The notes: generated from the sequence alone by a model not told the origin. DNA of 9,719 nucleotides from Candidatus Saccharimonadota bacterium (GCA_017515925.1 JAFWEB010000028.1:1-9719); one strand, 5' to 3'. Shown: positions 1 to 6,296, counted from the first letter of the stretch. Translations and numbers: made by a program.

Positions 1-35
1 AAATAAAACCATAATAAGTATGGAGGTTTATTTCT

Positions 36-1217
36 ATGGCAGAGACTGATAGTTCAGCGCCAGTTACGGAAAAAACCGTAGCTACACCAAATCTGACAGA
101 CCCAAAGAATAGCAAAAAGAAACCATTGATAATTATCGGTATTGTCATTGCGGCGCTACTTGTAATAGGTGGTGGCGTGGCCGCGTTTGCTTATTTCTCG
201 GCTATAAATTCACCAGAGGGAATTGCGACCGATATTTTTACAAATTTAGTCAGAGAGAAAAACGTCCAGGTTAGTGGCAAAATAAAACAAGATGATCGAT
301 CGGTAGCCATCAAAGCCGTTACAAACAGTGACTTGAATGTTAATCTGAGCGCTACAGTCAATCTCGATGAAAATCAAAAGATTGGTGTGGACGGCATTTA
401 CAGTAATGGCGATCTTTACATAAAAGTAGAAGACGTGTCTGAGCAGAGTGGCTCACTCAGCAGTCTAAATAAAGTTTTGGAACAATCCTCAGTTGACACT
501 GTGAGTAGTGGCATGGCATCTTTGATTAGTCTTGATGATATGAAGGGTACATGGTGGAAGATATCGGCACCAGAAATATCCGAGACGCTTGGAAAGTATC
601 TTGGTAATTCTTTTGCTAGCGTATTTGATGGATTATATACCTGTGCCAAGGACGCTATAAAAGATTTTAGCCAAAACAGTAACGATCAGATCGAGCTTTA
701 CAAGAAAAATAATTTCATCACACTGAAAGAAAAATCTAAAAATGTCTATGATGCATCAATTGATCGTAAAAAATTAGCTGATTTCATGAATGGCTTGAAA
801 GATACTTCTAGCTACAAAAAACTAAGTAATTGCTTTAATAATATGGGTGCATTTTCTAATTCCATCAAGTCGACAGTAGATGAAGAAGCAGACACTAGCG
901 AGCAAATCGCAAATATTCCAACTTCGCTAGTTATCAGCATTAACGACAATCGTCAGCTAACAAAAATTGCTTTTACAGCCGGCACAGAGGAGTCTAAAAT
1001 CGACGTAGACCTATCTTTTGATTACAAAGGCTACACTAATATCTCAGCTCCATCCGACTCCAAGTCATTTACAAATATTCTCAAGAAAACCATGGATAAT
1101 TTCTTTGGCGGACAAGGCTCGTATTCTAGTTTTTATCCAAGCATTTCGCCAATAGAAAATTGTAGTTCATCCAATATGATGAATTGTGTAAATGATCTAG
1201 ATATTGAAGATATCTAA
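36..1217 (+). CDS. Membrane-anchored extracellular protein of unknown function
   Basis: A 393-residue protein I do not recognise as a named family. Residues 1-30 are polar and Lys-rich at the end, residues 31-54 form one strong hydrophobic helix, and the remaining ~340 residues are hydrophilic, so it is probably an N-in, C-out protein with a long extracellular domain. That domain alternates short beta-like stretches (about 75-130 and 295-335) with a helical middle, loosely recalling LolA/LppX-type lipid-binding half-barrels; this resemblance is a guess. It has four cysteines (C203, C266, C376, C384), all on the outer side, which could form two disulfides. The start is well supported: GGAGG at 22-26 lies 9 nt before the ATG. 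No terminator separates it from uvrC, only 22 bp downstream, but uvrC seems to have its own promoter. The reading frame is certain, the function unknown. Confidence 0.85.
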   Translation: MAETDSSAPVTEKTVATPNLTDPKNSKKKPLIIIGIVIAALLVIGGGVAAFAYFSAINSPEGIATDIFTNLVREKNVQVSGKIKQDDRSVAIKAVTNSDLNVNLSATVNLDENQKIGVDGIYSNGDLYIKVEDVSEQSGSLSSLNKVLEQSSVDTVSSGMASLISLDDMKGTWWKISAPEISETLGKYLGNSFASVFDGLYTCAKDAIKDFSQNSNDQIELYKKNNFITLKEKSKNVYDASIDRKKLADFMNGLKDTSSYKKLSNCFNNMGAFSNSIKSTVDEEADTSEQIANIPTSLVISINDNRQLTKIAFTAGTEESKIDVDLSFDYKGYTNISAPSDSKSFTNILKKTMDNFFGGQGSYSSFYPSISPIENCSSSNMMNCVNDLDIEDI

Positions 1218-1231
1218 AAATATGTTATAAT
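1204..1231 (+). promoter_or_regulatory. Extended -10 promoter giving a leaderless uvrC mRNA
   Basis: TATAAT at 1226-1231 is preceded by TGT at 1223-1225, a perfect extended -10. A weak -35-like TTGAAG lies at 1204-1209 with a 16-bp spacer, inside the end of the upstream gene. Transcription would begin around 1238, at or just before the ATG at 1240, and there is no Shine-Dalgarno sequence, so translation is probably leaderless. Confidence 0.6.
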
Positions 1232-1239
1232 ATCTGTTA

Positions 1240-2517
1240 ATGACAGATGCGCTGAAAAACAAATTAAAATCTCTACCATCCTCCCCCGGAGTTTATTTCC
1301 ATAAGAATAAACAGGGGGAGGTGATTTATGTTGGCAAAGCCGCCGTTCTAAAAAATCGCGTGCGTCAGTATTTCCAAAATACTGAAAAAGACCCCAAGAC
1401 CGAGGCGCTCGTGGCCGAGATTTATGATACTGATTGGATTGTGGTGGATACCGAAATGGATGCACTTTTCCTAGAATCCGAAATGATCAAGCGCTACAAA
1501 CCAAAATGGAATATTTTGCTTCGTGATGACAAGACGGTTTCCTATGTCCGTATCGATACGAAGTCCGAAGTCCCGTATGTCTCGATGACGCGCCAGCCTC
1601 AGGATGACAAGGCGACTTATATTGGTCCGTTTTATGCCAAGACTACCATTGTCACAGCGCTTCGTATCCTGCGCAAAGTCTTCCCATATTATGACAAGCC
1701 ATATGATGGCAAAAAGACATTAAATACCGACTTAGAGCTCACCCCGGGTATTGAGATTGGTAAAACCACCCCTGCCGAGTATAAGAAAACTTTACGCAAA
1801 TTAATTCGTTATCTAGAAGGCGACCGCGAGAAATTGATCCGCGATCTAGAAAAAGAAATGAAAAAAGAGGCCACTCTCCAGCATTTTGAAAAAGCCGCCG
1901 AGCTGCGTAATCAGTATTTTGGGCTAAAAGGTCTGAAAAAGAAAATCGTCTTTTCTGACAAAGAATTCATGGATATTTCCTCGGATCAGGCTCTCAGGCA
2001 ACTCCAAAAAATTCTAGATTTGAACGAGCCGCCACGCCGGATTGAGGGCTATGATATCTCCCATGAACAGGGGACTAATGTAGTAGCTAGCATGGTGGTG
2101 TTCACCAATGGTGTATCGGATAGGGCAGAGTATCGCAAATTCAAAATGCGTCGTCAGAGAAATGACGATACTGCCAATATGAGAGAAGTGATTGAGCGCC
2201 GTCTGAAACATAGCGAATGGGACTACCCAGATTTGATTATCTTAGATGGTGCCGAGGGGCAGATTTCGGCAGTGGCAGATTTATTATACGAAGTTAATAT
2301 TCCAGTGATTGGTCGTGATAAATCTGGCGATCACAGCAAAAACGCCAGCGTGGTGATAGTGATTCCAAAAATCAATGGCGATCAGATTTCTTATCAGCAC
2401 GAAGTCTTGCCGCTAGATTCCCATATTGCCAAATTGATTGCGCGTATTGACGAAGAATCTCATCGTTTTGCAATTTCTTATCATCGCCTCCTGAAACGCA
2501 AAACTATGCTAAAATAG
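1240..2517 (+). CDS. uvrC: UvrC-type excinuclease subunit, short form
   Basis: UvrC makes the two incisions flanking a DNA lesion in UvrABC nucleotide excision repair. The N-terminal GIY-YIG nuclease is visible at residues ~12-95: GVY (Y19), YVG (Y30), R40 and the metal-binding E79 in LESEMIK. A UVR motif (UvrB contact) covers ~195-232. The C-terminal RNase H-like nuclease has D272 (YDISHEQG), D310, D336 (LDGAEGQ) and H408 (ESHRFA), the expected acidic/His set. Two things are unusual. The protein ends at 425 residues, just after the H408 region, whereas full-length family members are near 600 and end in a tandem helix-hairpin-helix domain. It also contains no cysteine, so the Cys cluster usual around residues 150-215 (Fe-S site in E. 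coli UvrC) is absent. There is no Shine-Dalgarno; the ATG follows an extended -10 by 8 nt. Both nuclease sites look intact, so I expect a working enzyme rather than a pseudogene. Confidence 0.93.
   Translation: MTDALKNKLKSLPSSPGVYFHKNKQGEVIYVGKAAVLKNRVRQYFQNTEKDPKTEALVAEIYDTDWIVVDTEMDALFLESEMIKRYKPKWNILLRDDKTVSYVRIDTKSEVPYVSMTRQPQDDKATYIGPFYAKTTIVTALRILRKVFPYYDKPYDGKKTLNTDLELTPGIEIGKTTPAEYKKTLRKLIRYLEGDREKLIRDLEKEMKKEATLQHFEKAAELRNQYFGLKGLKKKIVFSDKEFMDISSDQALRQLQKILDLNEPPRRIEGYDISHEQGTNVVASMVVFTNGVSDRAEYRKFKMRRQRNDDTANMREVIERRLKHSEWDYPDLIILDGAEGQISAVADLLYEVNIPVIGRDKSGDHSKNASVVIVIPKINGDQISYQHEVLPLDSHIAKLIARIDEESHRFAISYHRLLKRKTMLK
2507..2515 (+). promoter_or_regulatory. Extended -10 promoter inside the end of uvrC
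   Basis: TGC-TAAAAT at 2507-2515 overlaps the last codons and the TAG stop (2515-2517) of uvrC. The ATG of the next gene is at 2523, 7 nt after the box, with no Shine-Dalgarno between. No good -35 is seen. The arrangement matches those before uvrC and brnT. Confidence 0.5.
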
Positions 2518-2522
2518 TCTTT

Positions 2523-2891
2523 ATGATAAAAAGACAATTGTTGGCGTTTTTTGCTAGATGGATTCTTTCCAGTGTCGGGATGTGGATCTCTATCACTCTG
2601 TTTGCCACAGTCAAAGGCGATTCCACCTGGTGGATGTTTGTCTTGGCGGGCTTTATCTTTTCTTTGCTCAATGCGGTTGTTCGCCCGATTGCGACCACAG
2701 TGGCGCTCCCGCTCATCCTCTTTACGATGGGACTTTTTACGGTATTAATCAACACCGCTATGGTGGCACTCACGCTGAAGTTTCTGCCAAATGTCTCAAT
2801 GGATTTCTGGGGTGCGGTACTGTCGTCCCTTGTCTTAAGTATCGCAAATGGGGTTGTAAATTTCTGGTCTTCGCCTTATAATAGAAAGTAA
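2523..2891 (+). CDS. Phage-holin-IV / YvlD-like four-helix membrane protein
   Basis: A 122-residue integral membrane protein with four predicted helices (roughly 5-27, 34-52, 58-82, 92-113). The pattern of an early helix pair, the ALLNAVVRP-like segment (here SLLNAVVRPI at ~47-56), a Pro/Gly-rich third helix and a fourth helix rich in small residues fits the family often named 'phage holin family protein' (mycobacterial 4-TM holin superfamily IV, also YvlD in Bacillus). These are mostly chromosomal housekeeping membrane proteins of unclear function, and nothing nearby (no endolysin, no phage structural gene) suggests lysis. The stop is 2 nt before secG, so the two genes can share a transcript. 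Family call good; function unknown. Confidence 0.82.
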   Translation: MIKRQLLAFFARWILSSVGMWISITLFATVKGDSTWWMFVLAGFIFSLLNAVVRPIATTVALPLILFTMGLFTVLINTAMVALTLKFLPNVSMDFWGAVLSSLVLSIANGVVNFWSSPYNRK

Positions 2892-2893
2892 TT

Positions 2894-3121
2894 ATGGAGA
2901 TTGGATCGTTTATTCAGACTATTACTTTGATTTCTGCAATTTTGTCGATTGTGTTGATTCTGTTGCAACAGCGTGGTGCATCCCTCGGTGCGGGCTTTGG
3001 TGCATCTGGCGAGCTATACACTACTCGTCGCGGTCTAGAGAAATCACTCTTTATTACTACCGTTGTGATGGTAGTGATTTTCGTATCATCTATTATTGCG
3101 CTATTAATCATTCCATCATAA
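2894..3121 (+). CDS. secG: SecG, preprotein translocase subunit
   Basis: SecG is the small non-essential subunit that assists protein translocation through SecYEG. The 75-residue protein has the family layout: a first membrane helix (~5-23), then the conserved cytoplasmic loop beginning LLQQRGASLGAGFG, with YTTRRGLEK before a second helix (~50-72). Length and topology are typical. The start lies 2 nt after the previous stop, with only a weak AGAAAG upstream; a TATAAT at 2877-2882 could provide an additional local start of transcription. It is followed after 4 nt by the peptide-binding protein gene, so the two are probably cotranscribed. Its presence suits a locus whose other products are mainly exported. 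Confidence 0.93.
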   Translation: MEIGSFIQTITLISAILSIVLILLQQRGASLGAGFGASGELYTTRRGLEKSLFITTVVMVVIFVSSIIALLIIPS

Positions 3122-3125
3122 ATCT

Positions 3126-4862
3126 ATGAAACATACTATCAAAAAACGTGGGCAAAAGTTAGTAAAGCGTGTTTCTCATTTTTCTAAAAAGGCAGGTGAG
3201 GAAAGCAAAGAGCATTTGCGCGAGAATGTCGTCGAGCGTATTTCTCATATCAAAAATATCAAACTTTTGATCCTAGAATGGTCACTTTTGATTTTGGTGA
3301 TTATCATGCTATCTATCACCCAGTCTTTCCTTTATACCGAATCTTATGCTACAGATACTTATATCGAGGGTGGTACATATTCTGAGGCTACACTGGGCAG
3401 GATCAATTCGCTGAACCCCCTATTTGCCAATACCGATAGCGAAAAAGCCCTCAGCAAGCTAATGTTTGCTACACTTTCATCCGTGGATTACTCTGGTCAC
3501 ATTGGTCTGGGTCTGGCCGATTCTATCACTACTAATGATGATGGAACAGTCTGGACAGTCAAGCTCCGCGACAATCTAAAATGGTCTGATAACGAGCCAA
3601 TCACTAATGACGATGTGATGTTTACTGTTTATCTATTGCAGTCCGCTTCAATCAACTCGATTTATTCTACTAACCTATCTGGTGTCCAGACCAAGGTAGA
3701 GGATGGCAAGCTAGTATTTTCTCTACCAACTGCCTATGCTAATTTTGCTTCGGCCTTGGAATTTCCAATTTTGCCGCAGCACATCTTGAAAGATATTAAT
3801 CCATCACTACTCTTGGAGCATACATTTTCTACTTCACCAATCACCTCTGGCGCTTTTTCCTACAAAGCATCCCAGGCTGTGGGCAATACTGGCGAAAAGG
3901 TAGTTTATCTTACACCAAACGACAACTATTACAAGAGCGAGCCGATGGTGGAAAGTTTTGCCGTGCATGCTTATATGACTACGGATGATATTATCTCTGC
4001 GATTAATGCCGGTACGGTCACCGCTACAGCAGCACTGCTTCCAACCGATAGCGACAAAATCACCGCCACCAATATTTACGAAAAACAGACCGCGCTAAAC
4101 TCTGGTGTCTTTGCATTTTTCAATACCAATAGCCCATTGATGTCTAATAAATCAATCCGCCAAGCCTTGCAGCAGGGAATTGATATGAGGTCTCTGCGCG
4201 CTCCACTAGGCGAAGAAGAAGCTCTAGACTACCCACTCTTGCCAGACCAGATTGAGCTAGACGACATGCCTAGCCTCCCAGAATACGATCCAGAGGCAGC
4301 CATGCAAAAAATCGCCAGCTCCGGTGTGCCAGAAGACCAGAGAAGAGTCCTGCTTTCTACTATTAATACTGGATATTTCCCAGCATTGGCCGAGAATCTC
4401 AAATTCCAGCTCGAAAAGCTAGGATTTAATGTAGAGCTAAATATTTCTGCCCCAGGCCAAGATTTCCTGATGACCGTAATTCGTCCACGCAATTACGATA
4501 TCTTGCTTTACGAAATCGAGCTTGGTTCTGATTCAGATTTGTTCCCATATTATCACTCTTCACAGGTGACAGAAAACGGCCTCAACCTATCTAACTATCG
4601 CAATACTATCGCATCTGATGCGGTGCTAGCTACCCGAAGTACTTTGGACCCAGCCAAGAAGGCACAAAAATACAAAACTTTCCTCAAGACATGGATCGAG
4701 GATGTGCCAGCTATCGGTATTTATCATGTGAATCTATCTTATTTCGTCAACAAAAATGTCCGTTCATTCTCCGAAGATGTGAGGTTGGTGACTGCAGTCG
4801 ATCGCTTTGTCGATGTGCAATACTGGGCAACTGAGCGCGCCACAAAGAATAGGACACCGTAG
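3126..4862 (+). CDS. Membrane-anchored peptide ABC transporter substrate-binding protein (family 5)
   Basis: A 578-residue solute-binding protein of the OppA/DppA type (SBP_bac_5). The start of the mature domain, GGTYSEATLGRINSLNPLF (~82-100), is the usual family opening; the following segments LADSITTNDDGTVWTVKLRDNLKWSDNEPIT and later NKSIRQALQQGIDM also match the fold. It is expected to capture oligopeptides outside the membrane and deliver them to an Opp-type permease. No permease or ATPase gene is in the window. Unlike typical Gram-positive homologues it has no lipobox: residues 1-45 are basic and cytoplasmic, and residues 46-68 form a single uncleaved anchor helix. There is no clear Shine-Dalgarno; the ATG is 4 nt after the secG stop. 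The TAG stop (4860-4862) abuts the first unit of the downstream repeat array. Confidence 0.88.
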   Translation: MKHTIKKRGQKLVKRVSHFSKKAGEESKEHLRENVVERISHIKNIKLLILEWSLLILVIIMLSITQSFLYTESYATDTYIEGGTYSEATLGRINSLNPLFANTDSEKALSKLMFATLSSVDYSGHIGLGLADSITTNDDGTVWTVKLRDNLKWSDNEPITNDDVMFTVYLLQSASINSIYSTNLSGVQTKVEDGKLVFSLPTAYANFASALEFPILPQHILKDINPSLLLEHTFSTSPITSGAFSYKASQAVGNTGEKVVYLTPNDNYYKSEPMVESFAVHAYMTTDDIISAINAGTVTATAALLPTDSDKITATNIYEKQTALNSGVFAFFNTNSPLMSNKSIRQALQQGIDMRSLRAPLGEEEALDYPLLPDQIELDDMPSLPEYDPEAAMQKIASSGVPEDQRRVLLSTINTGYFPALAENLKFQLEKLGFNVELNISAPGQDFLMTVIRPRNYDILLYEIELGSDSDLFPYYHSSQVTENGLNLSNYRNTIASDAVLATRSTLDPAKKAQKYKTFLKTWIEDVPAIGIYHVNLSYFVNKNVRSFSEDVRLVTAVDRFVDVQYWATERATKNRTP

Positions 4863-4913
4863 CGCCTGGGTAGGACCGATTTGCGCCTGACTAGGACCGA
4901 TTTGCTACGCGCC

Positions 4914-4998
4914 TGACTAGACATCGCCGACTAACGTCGGCTCCTTTGCTTCGTCGTTTCGGAAAACATTGAGTAAACTCAAGTTTTCACTCAACTCC
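4914..4998 (-). repeat. Repeat unit 2, with two hairpins
   Basis: Hairpin A at 4962-4988 pairs GAAAAC with GTTTTC and TTGAG with CTCAA, with one bulged base. Hairpin B at 4926-4941 pairs GCCGAC with GTCGGC around a TAAC loop. Both stems differ in sequence from the equivalent stems of unit 1 at 4999-5082 but keep full pairing. Confidence 0.7.
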
Positions 4999-5082
4999 TG
5001 ACTAGGACCAATTCGCTACGCGAATTGCTCACCTGCGTCGCCTCGGAAAAGTCAATGCAAGCATTGCTTTTCACTCGGCTCC
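4999..5082 (-). repeat. Repeat unit 1, with two hairpins
   Basis: Hairpin A at 5046-5072 pairs GAAAAG with CTTTTC and CAATGC with GCATTG, with a single bulged T. Hairpin B at 5009-5027 pairs CAATTCGC with GCGAATTG around a TAC loop. The unit abuts unit 2 with no gap. Confidence 0.7.
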
Positions 5083-5103
5083 TTGGTGGATCGAACTAGC
5101 AAT

Positions 5104-5207
5104 GTGCTAGTTCTCGTCCTAGTCAAGGCGCACAAAGGCAAAAATAAAATAAGTCCCGTAGGGACTTCTTTTATTTTTGGTGCGCCTGACTAGACTCGAA
5201 CTAGCAC
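5104..5207. repeat. Long imperfect palindrome linking an inverted tRNA 3'-end copy, a terminator and the tRNA-Leu 3' end
   Basis: Five nested complementary blocks share one centre: GTGCTAGTTC 5104-5113 with 5198-5207; CTAGTC 5119-5124 with 5188-5193; AGGCGCAC 5126-5133 with 5180-5187; AAAAATAAAA 5140-5149 with 5169-5178; AAGTCCC 5151-5157 with 5161-5167. That is 41 paired bases. The right arm is the T arm and acceptor strand of the tRNA-Leu gene, so the left arm is a diverged inverted copy of it. Confidence 0.8.
5140..5178. terminator. Bidirectional intrinsic terminator
   Basis: A 7-bp stem AAGTCCC/GGGACTT with a 3-nt GTA loop (5151-5167) is flanked by A-rich AAAAATAAAA on the left and TTTTATTTTT on the right, so it has a T tract in either direction. 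It should end the minus-strand tRNA-Leu transcript directly after the CCA and also stop plus-strand read-through from the peptide-binding-protein operon. Confidence 0.85.
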
Positions 5208-5262
5208 ACCCGAAGGCACTACCACCTCAAGGTAGCGTGTATACCAATTTCACCACAGGCGC
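5178..5262 (-). tRNA. tRNA-Leu, anticodon GAG, with encoded CCA
   Basis: On the minus strand a complete class II cloverleaf can be drawn. The acceptor stem is GCGCCTG (5262-5256) with CAGGCGC (5188-5182). A short GTG/CAC D stem has the conserved GG in its loop. The anticodon stem CTACC/GGTAG holds loop TTGAGGT, giving GAG, which reads CUU/CUC leucine codons. The long variable arm is capped by TTCG, as expected for tRNA-Leu. The T arm is GCTAG/CTAGT with loop TTCGAGT. The discriminator is A and CCA is encoded (5180-5178). The gene is 85 nt with no intron. A promoter lies 16 nt upstream and the bidirectional terminator follows directly. Confidence 0.96.
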
Positions 5263-5277
5263 AAATGTACGATATAT

Positions 5278-5286
5278 ATTATATCA
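5278..5286 (-). promoter_or_regulatory. Extended -10 promoter of tRNA-Leu
   Basis: The minus strand reads TGA-TATAAT from 5286 to 5278, a perfect extended -10. Transcription would start near 5271, about nine bases before the mature tRNA 5' end. I see no good -35. It diverges from the promoter of the secreted protein gene at 5400. Confidence 0.65.
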
Positions 5287-5322
5287 TATTTTGGGATTTT
5301 GTGGGTTTTTGTTAAATTTTCC

Positions 5323-5351
5323 TTGACATAAGCAAAATGGAGATATAAAAT
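5323..5351 (+). promoter_or_regulatory. Consensus promoter of the first secreted-protein gene
   Basis: TTGACA (5323-5328), a 17-bp spacer and TAAAAT (5346-5351) give a nearly perfect housekeeping-sigma promoter. The start of transcription would be near 5358, leaving a ~40-nt leader with GGGAG at 5390-5394, 5 nt before the ATG. The -35 and following bases (CTTGACAT, then AGCA) recur before the second secreted-protein gene. Confidence 0.75.
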
Positions 5352-5399
5352 TAAGTATAAGGATATTTAGATATTATTTATATTGGAAAGGGAGAGAAG

Positions 5400-6083
5400 A
5401 TGTCCAAAATAAACAAACTTTTAGCAGGTGCAAGCGCCTTAGCTACTACCGGTGCGCTATTTGTGCCTTTTGTAGCAAATGCTGCAGTCCAGTGTGAAAC
5501 TGGTGTTACTTGTCAGGAATCAGATGATTTCACCACTACTATCAATGTAGCTGATGTCCTTGCCGTAGAGTTCAAATCTATTTCTGAGGCCGGCACTAAG
5601 ACTCGCAATTGCCAGGCTACCGGCGGTGCAGCTCAGACTTGTACTGGCGATGAACAGAGCACATACACCACCCTTCTCCCAGGGTCTTCCAATGTAACAG
5701 ATAATACATCTTCTGCTCGCACCGAGCTTCGCGTCACTACCAATGCCACTGCAGGCTACATCGCAACTCTCCTAGATAGTGATACTTTGATTAATCTCAC
5801 CACTACCGGTGGTGCATCTATCAATGCTATCAATTCCAAGCCAGTTGGCACATCTAATCCTGGCTGGGCAGTTTCTGTAGACGGTGCAGGCTGGCAGATC
5901 ATGAAAGCTAGCAACCAGACTCCTATCACAATCAAATCTCACAATCCTACATCTGGCTCTAGTACCATGACTTCCACCATTCAGAACGAGCTCACTACTG
6001 TTTATTACGGCTATGCCGCCACCAGCACCCAGGCTCCTGGTTCATATACCGATACAGTAGTATATACTATTACCACACAATAA
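5400..6083 (+). CDS. Secreted surface protein, paralogue of the protein at 6384-7091
   Basis: A 227-residue exported protein. It has a classical signal peptide: Lys near the N terminus, a hydrophobic core (~7-25) and ANA-A at 26-29 for signal peptidase I. The mature part is rich in Thr, Ser, Ala and Asn and looks like a beta-strand, Ig-like or WxL-like surface domain. Motifs shared with the next gene in the same order are a TN-x(3)-GY segment (~114-120), a Trp pair (GWAVSVDGAGWQIM, 155-168) and a C-terminal block QAPGSYTDTVVYTITT. Four cysteines (C32, C38, C71, C81) lie in the N-terminal part and are absent from the paralogue; disulfides are possible. No lipobox, sortase signal or membrane helix is seen, so anchoring must be non-covalent or through a partner such as the WxLIP-like protein at 8656. 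A strong promoter and terminator of its own suggest high monocistronic expression. Function unknown. Confidence 0.85.
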   Translation: MSKINKLLAGASALATTGALFVPFVANAAVQCETGVTCQESDDFTTTINVADVLAVEFKSISEAGTKTRNCQATGGAAQTCTGDEQSTYTTLLPGSSNVTDNTSSARTELRVTTNATAGYIATLLDSDTLINLTTTGGASINAINSKPVGTSNPGWAVSVDGAGWQIMKASNQTPITIKSHNPTSGSSTMTSTIQNELTTVYYGYAATSTQAPGSYTDTVVYTITTQ

Positions 6084-6104
6084 TATATTAAAGTGACAAT
6101 AAAT

Positions 6105-6132
6105 AAAAAGTAGCCCCAAGGGCTACTTTTTT
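6105..6132. terminator. Strong intrinsic terminator, probably bidirectional
   Basis: A 12-bp stem AAAAAGTAGCCC (6105-6116) pairs with GGGCTACTTTTT (6120-6131) around a CAA loop, ending in six T on the plus strand. It lies 21 nt after the stop at 6083. On the minus strand the same hairpin is followed by TTTTTATTTATT, so it can also end leftward transcription. Confidence 0.88.
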
Positions 6133-6133
6133 A

Positions 6134-6197
6134 CTATGACCCGCATAGGACCTTCGCCTCTATGCCGCAGCGGTAAACGACTACTTACCAGTCATAG
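6134..6197 (-). ncRNA. Candidate small structured RNA (three-way junction)
   Basis: The 300-bp gap between the two secreted-protein genes holds a compact fold. An outer stem CTATGAC/GTCATAG (6134-6140, 6191-6197) encloses GCATAG/CTATGC (6143-6148, 6160-6165) and GGTAA/TTACC (6172-6176, 6185-6189), giving a three-way junction. On the minus strand a possible promoter, TTGTAA (6237-6232), 17 bp, TATATT (6214-6209), would start transcription near 6202, and the terminator at 6132-6105 would end it, giving an RNA of roughly 100 nt. The segment TAGGACC at 6147-6153 also occurs in the repeat array at 4862-5082. No homologous RNA family comes to mind, and transcription is not proven. Confidence 0.35.
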
Positions 6198-6296
6198 ATT
6201 CTGTAAATAATATATATCAGAGATTAATATATTACAAGTATCTAGATCACTATTGTTGATTGTGGAAAAATTCATAAAAAATGTCATAAAAAAGTC

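Larger units (their letters stand above)
4862..5133. repeat. Array of structured repeats bounded by tRNA-Leu 3'-end-like sequence
   Basis: This gene-free stretch is almost wholly repetitive. Read on the minus strand (the sense of the nearby tRNA) it consists of adjoining units that start GGAG or GGCG and end with GTC(C)TAGTCA or GTCCTACCCA: unit 1 at 4999-5082 (84 bp), unit 2 at 4914-4998 (85 bp), unit 3 at 4888-4913 (26 bp) and unit 4 at 4867-4887 (21 bp). Units 1 and 2 share backbone blocks GAGTGAAAA, TTTTCCGA and CGACG, while the stems between them differ in sequence yet stay complementary. Unit junctions such as CTAGTCAGGCGC equal the 3' end of the tRNA-Leu gene downstream. Segment 5083-5133 holds further tRNA-like pieces: TTCGATC followed by CACCA on the minus strand, and an inverted copy of the tRNA 3' end on the plus strand. 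I see no ORF. Confidence 0.75.

Noticed and set aside
2551..2881. Two alternative-frame ORFs (65 and 107 codons) across the holin-like gene
   Set aside because: They overlap a gene with a clear membrane-protein pattern; their translations have no domain-like features.
2523..2891. Prophage lysis gene
   Set aside because: The holin name is only a family label; no endolysin or phage gene is near, and the gene sits between uvrC and secG.
4914..4998. Integron attC sites
   Set aside because: The hairpins and a GTTAGTC-like core are suggestive, but the required R'/R'' consensus pair is not met and no gene cassettes or integrase are present.
4862..5133. CRISPR array
   Set aside because: Unit lengths are unequal (84, 85, 26 and 21 bp), the constant parts are scattered within units, and there are no regular unique spacers.
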